Below, in pieces: positions 36,407 through 46,700 of a DNA stretch of 64,000 nucleotides (its first letter is position 1; every line of letters begins with the position of its first letter). Under the pieces are notes generated by a model. That model was not told where the DNA came from. It did not search any database and saw only the letters and a list, made by a program, of their open reading frames with translations. The stretch is from Saliniradius amylolyticus. GTDB lineage: Bacteria > Pseudomonadota > Gammaproteobacteria > Enterobacterales > Alteromonadaceae. Position numbers and translations under genes: made by a program. The DNA lies in NCBI RefSeq assembly GCF_003143555.1, contig NZ_CP029347.1, forward strand, positions 558,001 through 622,000. Direction: 5' to 3'.

Positions 36407-37147
36407 GTGAAGTTAATCCAGGTGACCGACAGCCACCTATTAGCCGATAAACAGCGTAGCGGCTACAACGGCATTTGTCCTTACGACTCCTTACAGGCAG
36501 TGCTGGCACTGGTTCGTCAGCGAGACCCTGATTACCTGCTGTTAACCGGTGATCTCAGTGGCGATGAGAGTGCTGACAGTTATGCCCATCTGCATGAGTT
36601 GTTGTGTGAGTCCGGGTTGATGGCTCGCAGCTGGATGATCCCCGGTAATCACGATGATCCCAGCCTGATGCAGGGGCTTTTCCCGCAAGCCATGGGATGG
36701 CAAAAGCAGTCTATTGAAGGAGAAGGCTGGCAGGTTCACGGGCTGAATAGTGCTTATCAGGGCACCCTTGGTAGGGTTAGCCAGCGGCAACTGGATGAGT
36801 TAGTGCAGCGTGTTGAGGCAAGCCCGGACACGCACCATGCTATCGCCGTGCATCATCACCCTTTGCCGGTTAACGGCTGGATGGATCGTCACCAGTGGCT
36901 GAACCGACAGGACTTTCTTTGCGCAATAAAGGAACTCTCTCAGGTGAAGCTGGTACTGTATGGCCATATACACAGCGCTGCAGAGACCCGTTACCATCAT
37001 ATTCAAATCCAGGCTTGTCCATCCAGCTGCTGGCAGTGGCAGCACAGCGCTGATTTTGCGGTGGCTGACGAGCTCCCCGGATTTCGTGAAATTACCCTCA
37101 ATGGCGACGGTCATTTCAGCAGTCAGGTTTATCGAACTCAGGAGTAG
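36407..37147 (+). CDS. cpdA: 3',5'-cyclic-AMP phosphodiesterase
   Basis: The 246-residue metallophosphoesterase has TDSHLL at the start, TGDLSGDES, the IPGNHDD motif, VHHHPLP and YGHIHS, giving a full set of metal ligands. It hydrolyses cAMP in the cytosol and so tunes CRP-dependent carbon control. The start is GTG at 36407. Synteny nudF-yqiB-cpdA-yqiA-parE supports the name. Confidence 0.93.
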   Translation: MKLIQVTDSHLLADKQRSGYNGICPYDSLQAVLALVRQRDPDYLLLTGDLSGDESADSYAHLHELLCESGLMARSWMIPGNHDDPSLMQGLFPQAMGWQKQSIEGEGWQVHGLNSAYQGTLGRVSQRQLDELVQRVEASPDTHHAIAVHHHPLPVNGWMDRHQWLNRQDFLCAIKELSQVKLVLYGHIHSAAETRYHHIQIQACPSSCWQWQHSADFAVADELPGFREITLNGDGHFSSQVYRTQE

Positions 37148-37150
37148 TCA

Positions 37151-37735
37151 ATGCAAGGTCAAGCTAAGGCATTAATTTATCTGCACGGCTTTTTAAGTGG
37201 CCCCGCCTCCCACAAGGCTCAGCAGGTCAGGGCTCATATCGAGCAACATCATCCGGATATCAGCCTGGTGATCCCGCAACTGCCTCATTATCCGGCCGAT
37301 GCGCTCGAGCAGGTGCGTGTTCTCGCCAAAGGCTTTGCGGATTATCAACTGGGGTTTATCGGCAGTTCTATGGGCGGCTTTTTAGCTACACATGCCGTGC
37401 GTGAGTTTGGCGGTCGCGGCGTGTTGGTAAACCCGGCGGTTCACCCCCACCGGTTGTTATCCGGGTTATTGGGCGAGCACGAGAACCTCTATAGCGGTGA
37501 GCGCTTCACCCTGAAGCCTTATCATGTGGCAGAGTTGGAGCAGATGGCGCTGGATCACCCAGGCGCCAAACAGAACTTATGGGTGCTGTTGCAACAAGGC
37601 GATGAAACCCTGGATTATCGGGAAGCAGTGGACTTTTATCAGGCCTGTCAGGTGACCGTAGAGCCAGAGGGCGATCATAGCTTCGTTGGATTTGACCGTC
37701 ACCTGAATGCCATTATGCAACACCTATTTGACTGA
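37151..37735 (+). CDS. yqiA: YqiA-family esterase
   Basis: The 194-residue alpha/beta hydrolase has LIYLHGFLSGP, the nucleophile elbow GSSMGG and a late His in GDHSFVGF. E. coli YqiA is an esterase of unknown physiological substrate. The start is three bases after cpdA, so both share a transcript. The stop is immediately followed by the left end of a MITE-like element (37736), so insertion just spared the gene. Confidence 0.92.
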   Translation: MQGQAKALIYLHGFLSGPASHKAQQVRAHIEQHHPDISLVIPQLPHYPADALEQVRVLAKGFADYQLGFIGSSMGGFLATHAVREFGGRGVLVNPAVHPHRLLSGLLGEHENLYSGERFTLKPYHVAELEQMALDHPGAKQNLWVLLQQGDETLDYREAVDFYQACQVTVEPEGDHSFVGFDRHLNAIMQHLFD

Positions 37736-37999
37736 ATACCAATCCGTGTCGATCTTTAACCTATCAGAGCGGGTCAGAAAGCCTTAGGTCAAGGGGGGCT
37801 TCGCAGGCATACTGGTGCTATGTCAAAAGGTGTCAATACAGAGATAAGGCTTTCTGGCCGCTCTCCGTGGGCAAGGCTAAAACGCCCTTTGACTGTGTTA
37901 GGCCACCTCGATTTAGGCCCACTAAACCATCGGTGACCTGCCTTGCCAGAGCACCTTTTAGCTCTTGCTGAACGACGAAAGATCGACACGGATTGGTAT
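37736..37999 (+). mobile_element. MITE-like element, 264 bp, perfect 22-bp terminal inverted repeats
   Basis: The left end 37736-37757 (ATACCAATCCGTGTC...) is exactly the reverse complement of 37978-37999. The second and third bases of each end (TA) are consistent with insertion at a TA dinucleotide, as for IS630/Tc1-type elements. Inside are two further inverted repeats: 37767-37786 with 37845-37863 (share CAGAAAGCCTTA and GAGCGG) and 37870-37877 with 37940-37947 (GGCAAGGC / GCCTTGCC). It has no transposase or open frame of note, so it would need a helper element. It separates yqiA from parE. Confidence 0.85.
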
Positions 38000-38002
38000 A
38001 AT
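37994..38002 (+). promoter_or_regulatory. extended -10 promoter motif for parE at MITE end
   Basis: TGGTATAAT is a perfect TATAAT with an extended TG. The first six bases are the terminal bases of the MITE-like element and the last three are host sequence. No good -35 is visible. A start near 38009 would give a leader of about 58 bases to the parE ATG. Confidence 0.6.
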
Positions 38003-38066
38003 TGCCCTGGTGTCGGCGGCTTGATAACATCCAGTGAGTTTTTATCCATTGAGATAACCCCAGAGC

Positions 38067-39968
38067 ATGGCAGATCAGAAGTATAACGCACAGGACATTG
38101 AGGTTTTAAACGGGCTTGAACCGGTACAGCGCCGCCCTGGCATGTATACCGATACCAGCCGACCCAACCATTTGGCTCAGGAAGTCATTGATAACAGTGT
38201 GGATGAGGCTCTGGCCGGACATGCCAGTAGCATTAAAGTCATCTTACACGCCGACCAGTCGCTGGAAGTGATCGACGATGGTCGGGGCATGCCCGTGGAC
38301 ATTCATCCGGAAGAGGGGATGTCGGGAGTGGAACTGATCATGTCCAAGCTTCATGCCGGTGGTAAGTTCTCTAACAAGAATTACCAGTTTTCCGGTGGTT
38401 TACATGGTGTGGGGATCTCTGTAGTTAACGCCTTGTCCAGTCGGGTCGAGGTGACCATCCGCCGCGGAGGCGAGGTGTATCAAATTGCCTTCTCTCACGG
38501 TGATAAGGTGGAAGATCTGGCGGTCATCGATAGCTGTGGTAAGCGAAATACTGGCACTCGGGTACACTTCTGGCCCGATGCCAGCTATTTTGACTCGGGC
38601 AAATTCTCGGTGCCACGGCTTTTGCATATCTTAAGAGCCAAGGCCGTACTCTGCCCTGGCTTGAAGATCCGGTTCGACGATAAGGTCAATGGCGATACCC
38701 ATGAATGGTATTACGAGGACGGCCTTCAGGACTATCTGTACCAGGCGGTGGAAGATAAGATCAGCCTGCCCGAAGAGGCACCTTTTATCGGCAATTTTTC
38801 TGGTAATCATGAGGCGGCGGACTGGGCGGTGATCTGGCTGCCTGAAGGCGGTGAGCTGCTTACCGAAAGCTATGTGAACCTGATCCCTACGGCTCAGGGC
38901 GGTACTCATGTGAACGGCTTGCGCCAGGGGCTGCTGGAGTCCATGCGTGAATTCTGTGAGTTTCGTAACCTGTTGCCCCGTGGCGTCAAGCTAAGTCCCG
39001 ACGATATCTGGGATCGCTGCTGTTATATTCTGTCCACCAAGATGCAGGACCCTCAATTCGCCGGGCAGACTAAGGAACGTCTGTCGTCACGTCAGGCGGC
39101 GGCCTTTGTCTCCGGTGTTGTGAAAGACGCTTTTAGCCTGTGGCTGAATCAACATACCGATATCGCCGAGCAGCTGGCTCAGATGTGCATCAGCAATGCC
39201 CAGCGTCGCATGCGTCAGGTCCGTAAGGTCGAGCGTAAGAAAGTCACTCAGGGGCCGGCGTTGCCCGGAAAGCTGACGGACTGTTCATCACAGGACAGCT
39301 CCCGCTCTGAACTGTTTCTGGTGGAAGGTGACTCCGCCGGTGGCTCGGCCAAGCAGGCCAGGGATCGCGAATATCAGGCCATTATGCCGCTGCGAGGCAA
39401 GATACTGAATACCTGGGAAGTAGACTCGGCGCAGGTGCTGGGCTCGCAGGAAATTCATGATATCTCGGTCGCGCTGGGGATTGATCCGGATTCAGATAAT
39501 CTGGACGGGCTGAGATATTACCGGATTTGTATTCTGGCCGATGCCGACTCCGATGGCTTGCATATTGCTACTTTGTTATGCGCATTGTTTGTGCGCCACT
39601 TCCGCGCTCTGGTAGAAAAAGGCCATGTGTATGTGGCCATGCCGCCGCTTTACCGTATCGACGTAGGGAAAGAGGTGTTTTATGCCCTGGACGAGGATGA
39701 AAAACAGGGCGTGCTGGATCGCATTGAGGCGGAGAAGAAAAAAGGCAAGGTCAATGTGCAGCGCTTTAAAGGCTTGGGTGAGATGAATCCCATCCAACTT
39801 CGGGAAACCACCATGGATCCCAATACACGCCGGCTGGTGCAACTCACGGTAGATGATAACGAGATTACCGAAGAACTGATGGATATGCTGTTGGCGAAAA
39901 AGCGTGCCGGAGACCGTAAGACGTGGCTGGAGAGTAAGGGCAATATGGCGGATTTGGCCGAGCTCTAG
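38067..39968 (+). CDS. parE: DNA topoisomerase IV subunit B
   Basis: The 633-residue protein has the GHKL ATPase fold (DNSVDEALAG near residue 42, DDGRGMPVD, GGLHGVG), a transducer domain, and a TOPRIM domain with EGDSAGGSA near 420 and DADSDG near 491. With ParC it decatenates daughter chromosomes. Its length matches ParE rather than GyrB. parC is not in this window. It is normally in line with yqiA; here the MITE intervenes. Confidence 0.96.
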   Translation: MADQKYNAQDIEVLNGLEPVQRRPGMYTDTSRPNHLAQEVIDNSVDEALAGHASSIKVILHADQSLEVIDDGRGMPVDIHPEEGMSGVELIMSKLHAGGKFSNKNYQFSGGLHGVGISVVNALSSRVEVTIRRGGEVYQIAFSHGDKVEDLAVIDSCGKRNTGTRVHFWPDASYFDSGKFSVPRLLHILRAKAVLCPGLKIRFDDKVNGDTHEWYYEDGLQDYLYQAVEDKISLPEEAPFIGNFSGNHEAADWAVIWLPEGGELLTESYVNLIPTAQGGTHVNGLRQGLLESMREFCEFRNLLPRGVKLSPDDIWDRCCYILSTKMQDPQFAGQTKERLSSRQAAAFVSGVVKDAFSLWLNQHTDIAEQLAQMCISNAQRRMRQVRKVERKKVTQGPALPGKLTDCSSQDSSRSELFLVEGDSAGGSAKQARDREYQAIMPLRGKILNTWEVDSAQVLGSQEIHDISVALGIDPDSDNLDGLRYYRICILADADSDGLHIATLLCALFVRHFRALVEKGHVYVAMPPLYRIDVGKEVFYALDEDEKQGVLDRIEAEKKKGKVNVQRFKGLGEMNPIQLRETTMDPNTRRLVQLTVDDNEITEELMDMLLAKKRAGDRKTWLESKGNMADLAEL

Positions 39969-39990
39969 CATTCCCGCTCTGTCGGGAAAT

Positions 39991-40015
39991 AAAAAAAGCC
40001 GCCGAAATCGGCGGC
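39991..40015 (-). terminator. intrinsic terminator of ompW-like gene
   Basis: On the minus strand GCCGCCG / CGGCGGC with a 4-base loop (ATTT) is followed by seven T residues. It may also end parE transcripts, though no T-run is present in that direction. Confidence 0.85.
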
Positions 40016-40044
40016 AATGCAGGGACAAGTATCACGCAAAAAAA

Positions 40045-40680
40045 TCAGAACTTGGTACTGATACCGAAAAGAGCGACCCAGGGATCAATTTCCACATCCA
40101 CAGTGGTCGCGACTTCGCCATTGACTAAGACGTCGGCGTCGGTATCGATATCCATATAGTAAACGCCGCCACTGAGACTCCAGTTTTCAGTAAGCGGATA
40201 ATCGAAGCCCACCTTGGCGGCCAAACCGACAGAGTCATCCAGTTTCAGAGCTGTGCTGTCAGCGCCGAGGGCGTTTGTTAATGCATCTGAGGTCTGTTCA
40301 TCAAAAAACAAGGTGTAGTTTACACCCAGTCCCAGGTGCCAAACGTCGTTTAAGTGGTATAAGGCGTTTAATGTGGGAGGCAGGTGCTTGGTGTCACCGA
40401 TAGGCAGACCATCAATGGCACCGGTGCCGTTGATATCATGAGAAAATGGTAACGCCGCCTGGAGCTCGACACTCCAGTCACGATTGATGGCTTTGCTGAT
40501 GCTGAAAGCCAGCCCGGAAGCGCTGTCCACACCAACGCCATCATTACCCAGTACCTGCGAGCTGTCGTCATTCGGAGAAATATGGGCACCGTGAACTCGC
40601 AGAGTCCAGTCGCTGCTCTGTGCCTGAGAAGCAAAGCTTAGTGAGCCAAGCAGTAACGCGGCAGTAAGTTGTTTTTTCAT
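40045..40680 (-). CDS. ompW: OmpW-family outer membrane protein
   Basis: The 211-residue protein has a signal peptide (ending SQAQS), WTLRVHGAHISPND near the start, a KHLPPTLNALYHL segment and a C-terminal Phe, all typical of the 8-stranded OmpW barrel. The family forms narrow hydrophobic channels and is often controlled by oxygen or stress. A possible FNR/CRP-like site lies about 60 bases upstream. It is a single-gene unit. Confidence 0.9.
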   Translation of the reverse strand: MKKQLTAALLLGSLSFASQAQSSDWTLRVHGAHISPNDDSSQVLGNDGVGVDSASGLAFSISKAINRDWSVELQAALPFSHDINGTGAIDGLPIGDTKHLPPTLNALYHLNDVWHLGLGVNYTLFFDEQTSDALTNALGADSTALKLDDSVGLAAKVGFDYPLTENWSLSGGVYYMDIDTDADVLVNGEVATTVDVEIDPWVALFGISTKF

Positions 40681-40738
40681 CGAAGATTCCGTGTGTTAGT
40701 GAGTTCGATGAAGATTCTATGCAGGCCGCTCCGACAAA

Positions 40739-40756
40739 CACTGATCTGGATCACAA
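40739..40756 (-). promoter_or_regulatory. possible FNR/CRP-type site upstream of ompW
   Basis: The segment CTGATCTGGATCAC has inverted TGATC / GATCA half-sites resembling both FNR (TTGAT-N4-ATCAA) and CRP sites. The match is imperfect. OmpW is FNR-regulated in other Proteobacteria, which is the main reason for noting it. Confidence 0.3.
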
Positions 40757-40899
40757 TAGGGAATGGGACCGGGCCGCTAGCAGGTTAAACCTTGTTTAAG
40801 ATCAAACTCTGGGCCGCTTTCTGGTTTGACCTCGCTTACCTTGCAAAACTCACAGAATAACAGGATCATAGCCGCCATTATTAACGGCCCGGGGTAAGC

Positions 40900-41784
40900 A
40901 TGTGGGATTTTAAGGAAATATCTGACCTGGTATTGGAGTACAAGCTTGCGTTATCGGTAACGCTGGCCATGCTGATCCTGATCGTGCGCCGTTGGGTCAT
41001 CAAAGGCATTCGCCGCCGGGCTAAGCGTAAAGCACAAGATAAAAGACCGGTCGTCAACGCTATTAAGAACATTACCAACTTGAGTCTGGTGTTTTTTCTG
41101 TTGGCAATCTGGTCTGCCGAACTGCAGCATTTGGCGTTATCCATTGCCGCCTTTGTTGTCGGTATCGTATTGGCCACACGCGAGTATATTCAGTGCTTTA
41201 CCGGTTTCTTATATGTGACCAGTACCCGGGTTTTCCGTGTGGGGGACTGGGTCGAAGTGGGCGATGTTTGCGGTGAGGTTGTCGAATCGGATTGGCTGTC
41301 ACTGACCTTACAGGAAGTGTATCTGCCAACTTATGATTATACAGGTAAGACTCTTAATATCCCCAATAATCAGTTGTTTACTAAGCCTGTTCGTAATCTT
41401 AACTTTCTAAAGCGGTACGCCACGCACACCTTTACTATTACCCGTAATCAGACGGTAAATGTGTTTCAGTTTATTGAGCGACTGCACGAGCGGGCTAAGA
41501 AACACTGTCTGCATTTCCGTGATGTGGCGATCCGATATAACAGCATGATTGAGCACCGCCTGGATGTAACCATTCCTGGGCCGGATCCCACAATCAGGGT
41601 GACCACCTCCGAGTTAGGGGATACTGAGGTGACCATCACCATCTTTTGTCCGACCGAAGAGGCGATTGAGATCGAGCAAAAGATTACCTCCGACTTTATG
41701 GCTTACTGGTATGCCACTAAGTCAAAGGCGGCGTTACCTGAGCCGGCGGACGACGAGGTACACCGAGTCAATGGGGCGAGTTAA
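40900..41784 (+). CDS. MscS-family mechanosensitive channel
   Basis: The 294-residue protein has about three membrane segments in the first 110 residues (the second and third with LSLVFFLLAIW and LALSIAAFVVGIVLA), then the MscS beta domain (VFRVGDWVEVGDVCGEV) and a C-terminal alpha/beta domain. It should open under membrane tension to release solutes in osmotic downshock. The pore-lining helix is atypical compared with E. coli MscS. The following 282 bases (41785-42066) are AT-rich with no gene I can support. Confidence 0.85.
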   Translation: MWDFKEISDLVLEYKLALSVTLAMLILIVRRWVIKGIRRRAKRKAQDKRPVVNAIKNITNLSLVFFLLAIWSAELQHLALSIAAFVVGIVLATREYIQCFTGFLYVTSTRVFRVGDWVEVGDVCGEVVESDWLSLTLQEVYLPTYDYTGKTLNIPNNQLFTKPVRNLNFLKRYATHTFTITRNQTVNVFQFIERLHERAKKHCLHFRDVAIRYNSMIEHRLDVTIPGPDPTIRVTTSELGDTEVTITIFCPTEEAIEIEQKITSDFMAYWYATKSKAALPEPADDEVHRVNGAS

Positions 41785-42066
41785 CCGGCTTTATTGTGCT
41801 TAGCAAAGAGACCGAGGCATAGGCTTTGATTTATTGAGAACAACTCGCCTCATAAGGCCCTGATCTCGGATACTTTTCTGTACTCGTGGTTAAATATTAC
41901 CCACAAAATTTCTTTTTGTCGCAATTCCCTTAAATCTATTTATCTTAATGATTTATCGGTGTTTTATCCCTTGCTTGGTCATTAATTTGCCGAAGAGCTT
42001 GATAAAGTCAGTGATGGAAATTCGGTGAAGTTTCAGACTGAGTGACTTTTTTCATTCTGAGTTTGA

Positions 42067-42615
42067 TTAACGTGAGTTTTGATGTTGATTCGGTAGCCGG
42101 GCTCTGGCTTGATTAAACCAGGTGCGCACCTGCACCAGGCGATCGGGGTTGTGCCATTGGTGTGGCTGTAACTCAAAGGGATCGGTCAGCAGCATGGAGT
42201 CTATTTCAGGCTTAGCCCACTCAGGGACAGGCAGTTGATGAAACTCCTCGCCCAGGTAGTCATTAAGCAAGCACTCGAAGACCTGCTCGCCATCGTCATT
42301 CACTCCCAGTGAGCGACCCACTGCCACGTTAAAGCCGGTTTGCTGCCAGGTGTGTCGATGCGCCGCGCACTGAGCGGTTTCACGGCCCTGATTGTTACCG
42401 CCTGGCAGGTATAGCTGCTCCAGTTGAGGATCGCCGATGGCAATCAGCCGTTGGTCGACTTTAATTAGGCATCTGGCCGGGCCTGAGTTAGGCTCAAGAA
42501 GATCGGGTAAAACCCGACACATGGGAGAGGCCGGCGGAGCATCATGACAGCCAGCTAACAGACTTCCCAGTAAGACAATGAACAGTTTACGCAATTTGAA
42601 ACGTAGCAATAACAT
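42067..42615 (-). CDS. lipoprotein with degenerate Nudix domain
   Basis: The 182-residue protein has a lipobox LLAGC (Cys23). Residues 73-95 align without gaps to the Nudix box GX5EX7REUXEEXGU: Gly73, Glu79, Arg87, Gly94 and Phe95 are kept, but the three metal-binding glutamates of REUXEE are replaced by His88, Gln91 and Gln92. A flanking LYLPGG is typical of the fold. Catalysis by the usual mechanism looks impossible, so a binding or structural role in the cell envelope is likely. It is divergent from the RND adaptor gene with 67 bases between. The fold is inferred from motif only. Confidence 0.65.
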   Translation of the reverse strand: MLLLRFKLRKLFIVLLGSLLAGCHDAPPASPMCRVLPDLLEPNSGPARCLIKVDQRLIAIGDPQLEQLYLPGGNNQGRETAQCAAHRHTWQQTGFNVAVGRSLGVNDDGEQVFECLLNDYLGEEFHQLPVPEWAKPEIDSMLLTDPFELQPHQWHNPDRLVQVRTWFNQARARLPNQHQNSR

Positions 42616-42682
42616 GGTGACACGACTTTACCATAGTCAGAGTCTCTGCGGCATAGCTTAAGGATTGATAATAGGCACTTTT

Positions 42683-43735
42683 ATGACACAGTCATGGCGG
42701 ATATCTCCCGTTCTCATCATTTTGGTTTTAGTGGCCGGTTTGTCGGCCTATCTCTACTTAAAGCCGGGCATAGAGAAGTCCGGTCGGCGTGGTGGTGCAG
42801 TGCCGGTGGTAACCCACACAGTGGACAAGCAGCAGATGGTGGTCATTATCGAGGCGCTTGGTACGGCAAAGGCGAACGAAGCGGTAGAGATCACTGCTCA
42901 GCAAAGTGAAATTGTGCAGCAAGTGGCCTTCGATGACGGCGAGCTTGTTCAGGCCGGACAGCTACTGGTTAAGCTTAGTGATCGTGAGGAAAAAGCCAGA
43001 GTTAATGAGCTTGAAGTCAATCTGGAAGAAGCGCAGCGACAGTTTGCCCGAGTCCAGAATCTGGCAAGGGAGAATGCTGCCTCCAGACAGCTACTGGATG
43101 AACAGGAAGCTAGGGTAAACGCTCTGCGAGCACAGCTGGAGGTGGCTCAGGCCAATCTGGCGGAGTTGGAGGTACGCGCGCCCTTCGCGGGTCGGTTGGG
43201 GATTCGCCGGGTTAGTCCCGGTGCCTTGGTGAAGCCCGGTGATATCATTACAACCCTGGACGATTTGGCACCCATTAAAGTGGACTTCAATATCGCCGAG
43301 GCATACTTGCCCGATGTGGCCGGGGGGCAAACGGTGATCGCCCGTTCGGTGGCCTATCCCGGGGAGACGTTTGAAGGCACCATCAAAAGTATCGATTCCA
43401 GGGTGGATCCGGTGACCCGCTCGGTTCAGGTGCGGGCCCTGGTCGACAATGTAGATCTAAAGTTGCGCCCGGGTATGCTGCTGCAAATTAACCTTCAAAA
43501 GCGGGTGATCAATACCTTAACGGTGCCGGAAAAAGCCATCGTGCCAATTCAGGAGCAGCAGTTTGTGTATGTGGTCGGTGACGATAATAAAGCGTCCAAG
43601 CGTCAGGTGACGCTGGGTTATCGACAGCCCGGTACGGTGCAGGTGATAAACGGACTTGACGCTGGCGAGCAGGTGGTAGTGGAAGGCGCTCTGAAGCTGG
43701 GTGACGGAACAGAAGTTTCGGTGTTGGAGCGCTGA
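42683..43735 (+). CDS. RND efflux periplasmic adaptor (MFP) subunit
   Basis: The 350-residue protein has one N-terminal membrane anchor (VLIILVLVAGLSAYLYL), a biotinyl-lipoyl-like domain in two halves, a coiled-coil hairpin (about 100-155, LEEAQRQFARVQNL) and a beta-barrel (APFAGRLGIRRVSPGALV). It bridges the inner membrane pump to an outer membrane duct. The ATG at 42683 directly precedes the anchor. The permease starts two bases after its stop. TolC from 33.8 kb is a plausible outer partner. Confidence 0.92.
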   Translation: MTQSWRISPVLIILVLVAGLSAYLYLKPGIEKSGRRGGAVPVVTHTVDKQQMVVIIEALGTAKANEAVEITAQQSEIVQQVAFDDGELVQAGQLLVKLSDREEKARVNELEVNLEEAQRQFARVQNLARENAASRQLLDEQEARVNALRAQLEVAQANLAELEVRAPFAGRLGIRRVSPGALVKPGDIITTLDDLAPIKVDFNIAEAYLPDVAGGQTVIARSVAYPGETFEGTIKSIDSRVDPVTRSVQVRALVDNVDLKLRPGMLLQINLQKRVINTLTVPEKAIVPIQEQQFVYVVGDDNKASKRQVTLGYRQPGTVQVINGLDAGEQVVVEGALKLGDGTEVSVLER

Positions 43736-43736
43736 T

Positions 43737-46700
43737 ATGTTGCTATCGGATCTGTCGGTTAAGCGCCCGGTTTTTGCCACTGTTATTAATCTTCTGTTGA
43801 TCGTTTTCGGTGTGGTGGCGTTTTCCATGTTGTCGCTGCGCGAGTATCCGGATGTGGACCGTCCGGTAGTCTCCATCAATACCAATTACCCTGGCGCGTC
43901 GGCATCGATTGTGGAAAGTCGAATTACTCAGCTGTTGGAAGATCGCATCAGTGGCATTGAGGGCATAAAGAATATTTCTTCCAGCAGCCGCAACGGAAGA
44001 TCGTCCATCAATATTGAGTTTGAGCTGTCACGAGACATCGATGCTGCCTCCAACGATGTCCGTGAGAGGGTCAGCCGGGCGCTGAATAACCTGCCGGAAC
44101 AGGCCGACCCGCCCGAGGTGTTTAAATCCAATTCCGATGAGAATGTGGTGGTTTGGTATAACCTGCGCAGCGACAACATGTCGGTGATGGAACTGACCGA
44201 TTACGCCGATCGTTACATTGTCGACCGTCTGGCCATCGTTAATGGCGTAGCCCGGGTGCGTATCGGTGGTGGCCGCACTTATGCCATGAAGGTCTGGCTG
44301 GACCGTAACGCCATGGCGGCGCGTAATATCACGGTGCAGGATATTGAGCGGGTGATTCGTTCTGAAAATGTCGAATTGCCCGCCGGAGAGATAGAGTCCC
44401 AAGACCGGGACTTTGAGGTGCGAGTCGAGCGCAGTTTTATGACTCCGGACGACTTTGCTGATATGACCATCAAGGCCGGAGATGACGGATATCTGGTCAA
44501 GCTCGGCGAGGTGGCGCGGGTGGAACGTGGCTCGGAGGACGACGAGACCGAGTTTCGGGGCAATGGTAAAAACATGGTGGGACTTGGTATTGTCAAACAA
44601 TCCAAGGCCAACACCCTGGAGGTGGCCCGTGAGGCCAGAAAGGCGGTAGAGCAGCTACAACAAAACCTGCCACCCAATATACGCATTGTGCCCAGCTATG
44701 ATTCTTCCGTCTTTATCGAAGAATCCATCAATGAAGTCTACCAAACCTTAGGCATCGCCATGATGATGGTAGTGATCGTTATCTATCTGTTTTTAGGCAA
44801 TGTGCGCGCTACCCTTATCCCAGCAGTGACGGTGCCAGTGTCGCTGATATCGGCCTTTATGGTGCTCTATGTCTTGGGCTTTTCCATCAACTTACTGACC
44901 TTGCTGGCCATGGTATTGGCCATCGGCTTAGTGGTGGATGACGCGATTGTGGTCCTGGAAAATATCTCCCGACGCATCGAACTGGGTGAGCCACCGTTGC
45001 TGGCCGCTTATCGGGGCGCTCGTGAAGTCGGCTTTGCAGTAATCGCAACGACCTTGGTGTTGATTTCGGTGTTTCTGCCACTGGTTTTCTTACAGGGTAA
45101 CATTGGCCGACTGTTTACTGAGTTTGCCATTGCCATCGCCGCAGCGGTGGCGTTTTCCAGCTTCACGGCGCTGACTCTGTCGCCGATGCTGAGCTCGCGT
45201 ATTTTGCAGAAGCGCGAACGCAGGTCATGGTTTGGCAGTATGATCGATAACGGCTTTAAGAAACTGGAACAAGCCTATGTGAGCTCGGTCGGCCGTAACC
45301 TGCATCAACCGCTTATCAGCGCCTTGCTGATCCTGGCTTGCATTGTGGGTGTCTATGGTCTGGTCAGAGAATTGCCCAGTGAATACGTACCCAGAGAGGA
45401 CCGCGGTAGCTTCTTTATTCTGATGCAGGCTGCTGAGGGTGCCAGCTTCGAAAGTAATAGCCGTAACCTCAAGAAGATTGAGCAGACCTTACTGCCTTAC
45501 ATCGATAAGGGCGAGGTCAATCGGGTGTTGGTGCGTACCCCGGGGTTCGGTGGTAGCGCGGGCATTGCGATTGTAGGGGCTGTGCCCTGGGACGAACGTG
45601 AGCGTTCCACTTTTGAGCTGATGAATGAGATAAATGGAAAGCTTCAGTCCATACCCGACATTCGCGCCTTTGCCATTATGCCGAATCCTTTGGGCGGCAG
45701 CTTCGGGCGGCCGGTGCAGTTTGTGCTTCAGGGTAATACCTATGAAGAACTGGTAACGGCCAGAGATAAAGTATTGGCGAAGGCGGGCGAAAATCCCAAC
45801 CTCTTGAGACTGGACAGCGATTATAAGGAAACCTGGCCACAGTTGATGGTGCAGGTGGACAGGGACCGTGCGGCGGATTTAGGTGTGTCCATTGGTGATA
45901 TCGGCCGCACTCTGGAGACCATGCTCGGCCAGCGGCGGGTCTCTACCTATCTGGACCGAGGCCAAGAGTATTATGTCATAATGGAAGGTGAGAAGGCGGA
46001 TTATCGGTCGCCGAAGAGTATCGATAATATTTACGTGCGTTCCCAACGCAGCGGTGAACTGGTGCCCATGAGCAACTTGCTGACCTTTGAAGAACGCGCC
46101 ACCTCGGCGGAATTGAACCGCTTCAACCGCATGCGGGCCATTACCATCACCGCAAACCTGGCCGATGGCTACACCCTGGGTGAGGCGCTGACGTATTTAA
46201 ATGGCATTGTGGATCAGCATGTTTCCGAAGGGATATCGGTCGACTATAAGGGCGAATCCCAGCTGTATCAGGAATCCGGTAACTCCATTGTGTTTATCTT
46301 TGCGCTCGCACTGGCCGTGACTTATTTAGTCCTCGCCGCTCAGTTTGAGAGTTGGGTGCATCCCTGGGTGATTATGCTGACTGTGCCGCTGGCCTTACTG
46401 GGGGCCTTTGTAGGACTGTATTTGTCAGATATGTCTTTGAATATTTACAGTCAGATTGGGATGGTCATGCTGATTGGCCTGGCGGCTAAAAACGGCATTC
46501 TTATTGTCGAGTTCGCCAATCAGTTAAGGGATGCCGGACTCGAGTTTGAACAGGCGCTGCTTAAGGCTGCGCAACATCGCCTGAGGCCCATTGTTATGAC
46601 CGGCTTTACCACCGTGTTTAGTTCCTTACCTCTGGTGCTGGCTTCAGGGCCAGGCGCTGAAAGTCGCATGGTGATTGGTATGGTGATTTTCTGTGGCGTG

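Noticed and set aside
45380-45393. Operator-like TGAATACGTACCCA inside the RND permease gene
   Set aside because: It differs at two positions, lies in the middle of a coding region unrelated to glucans, and is explained by the protein sequence.
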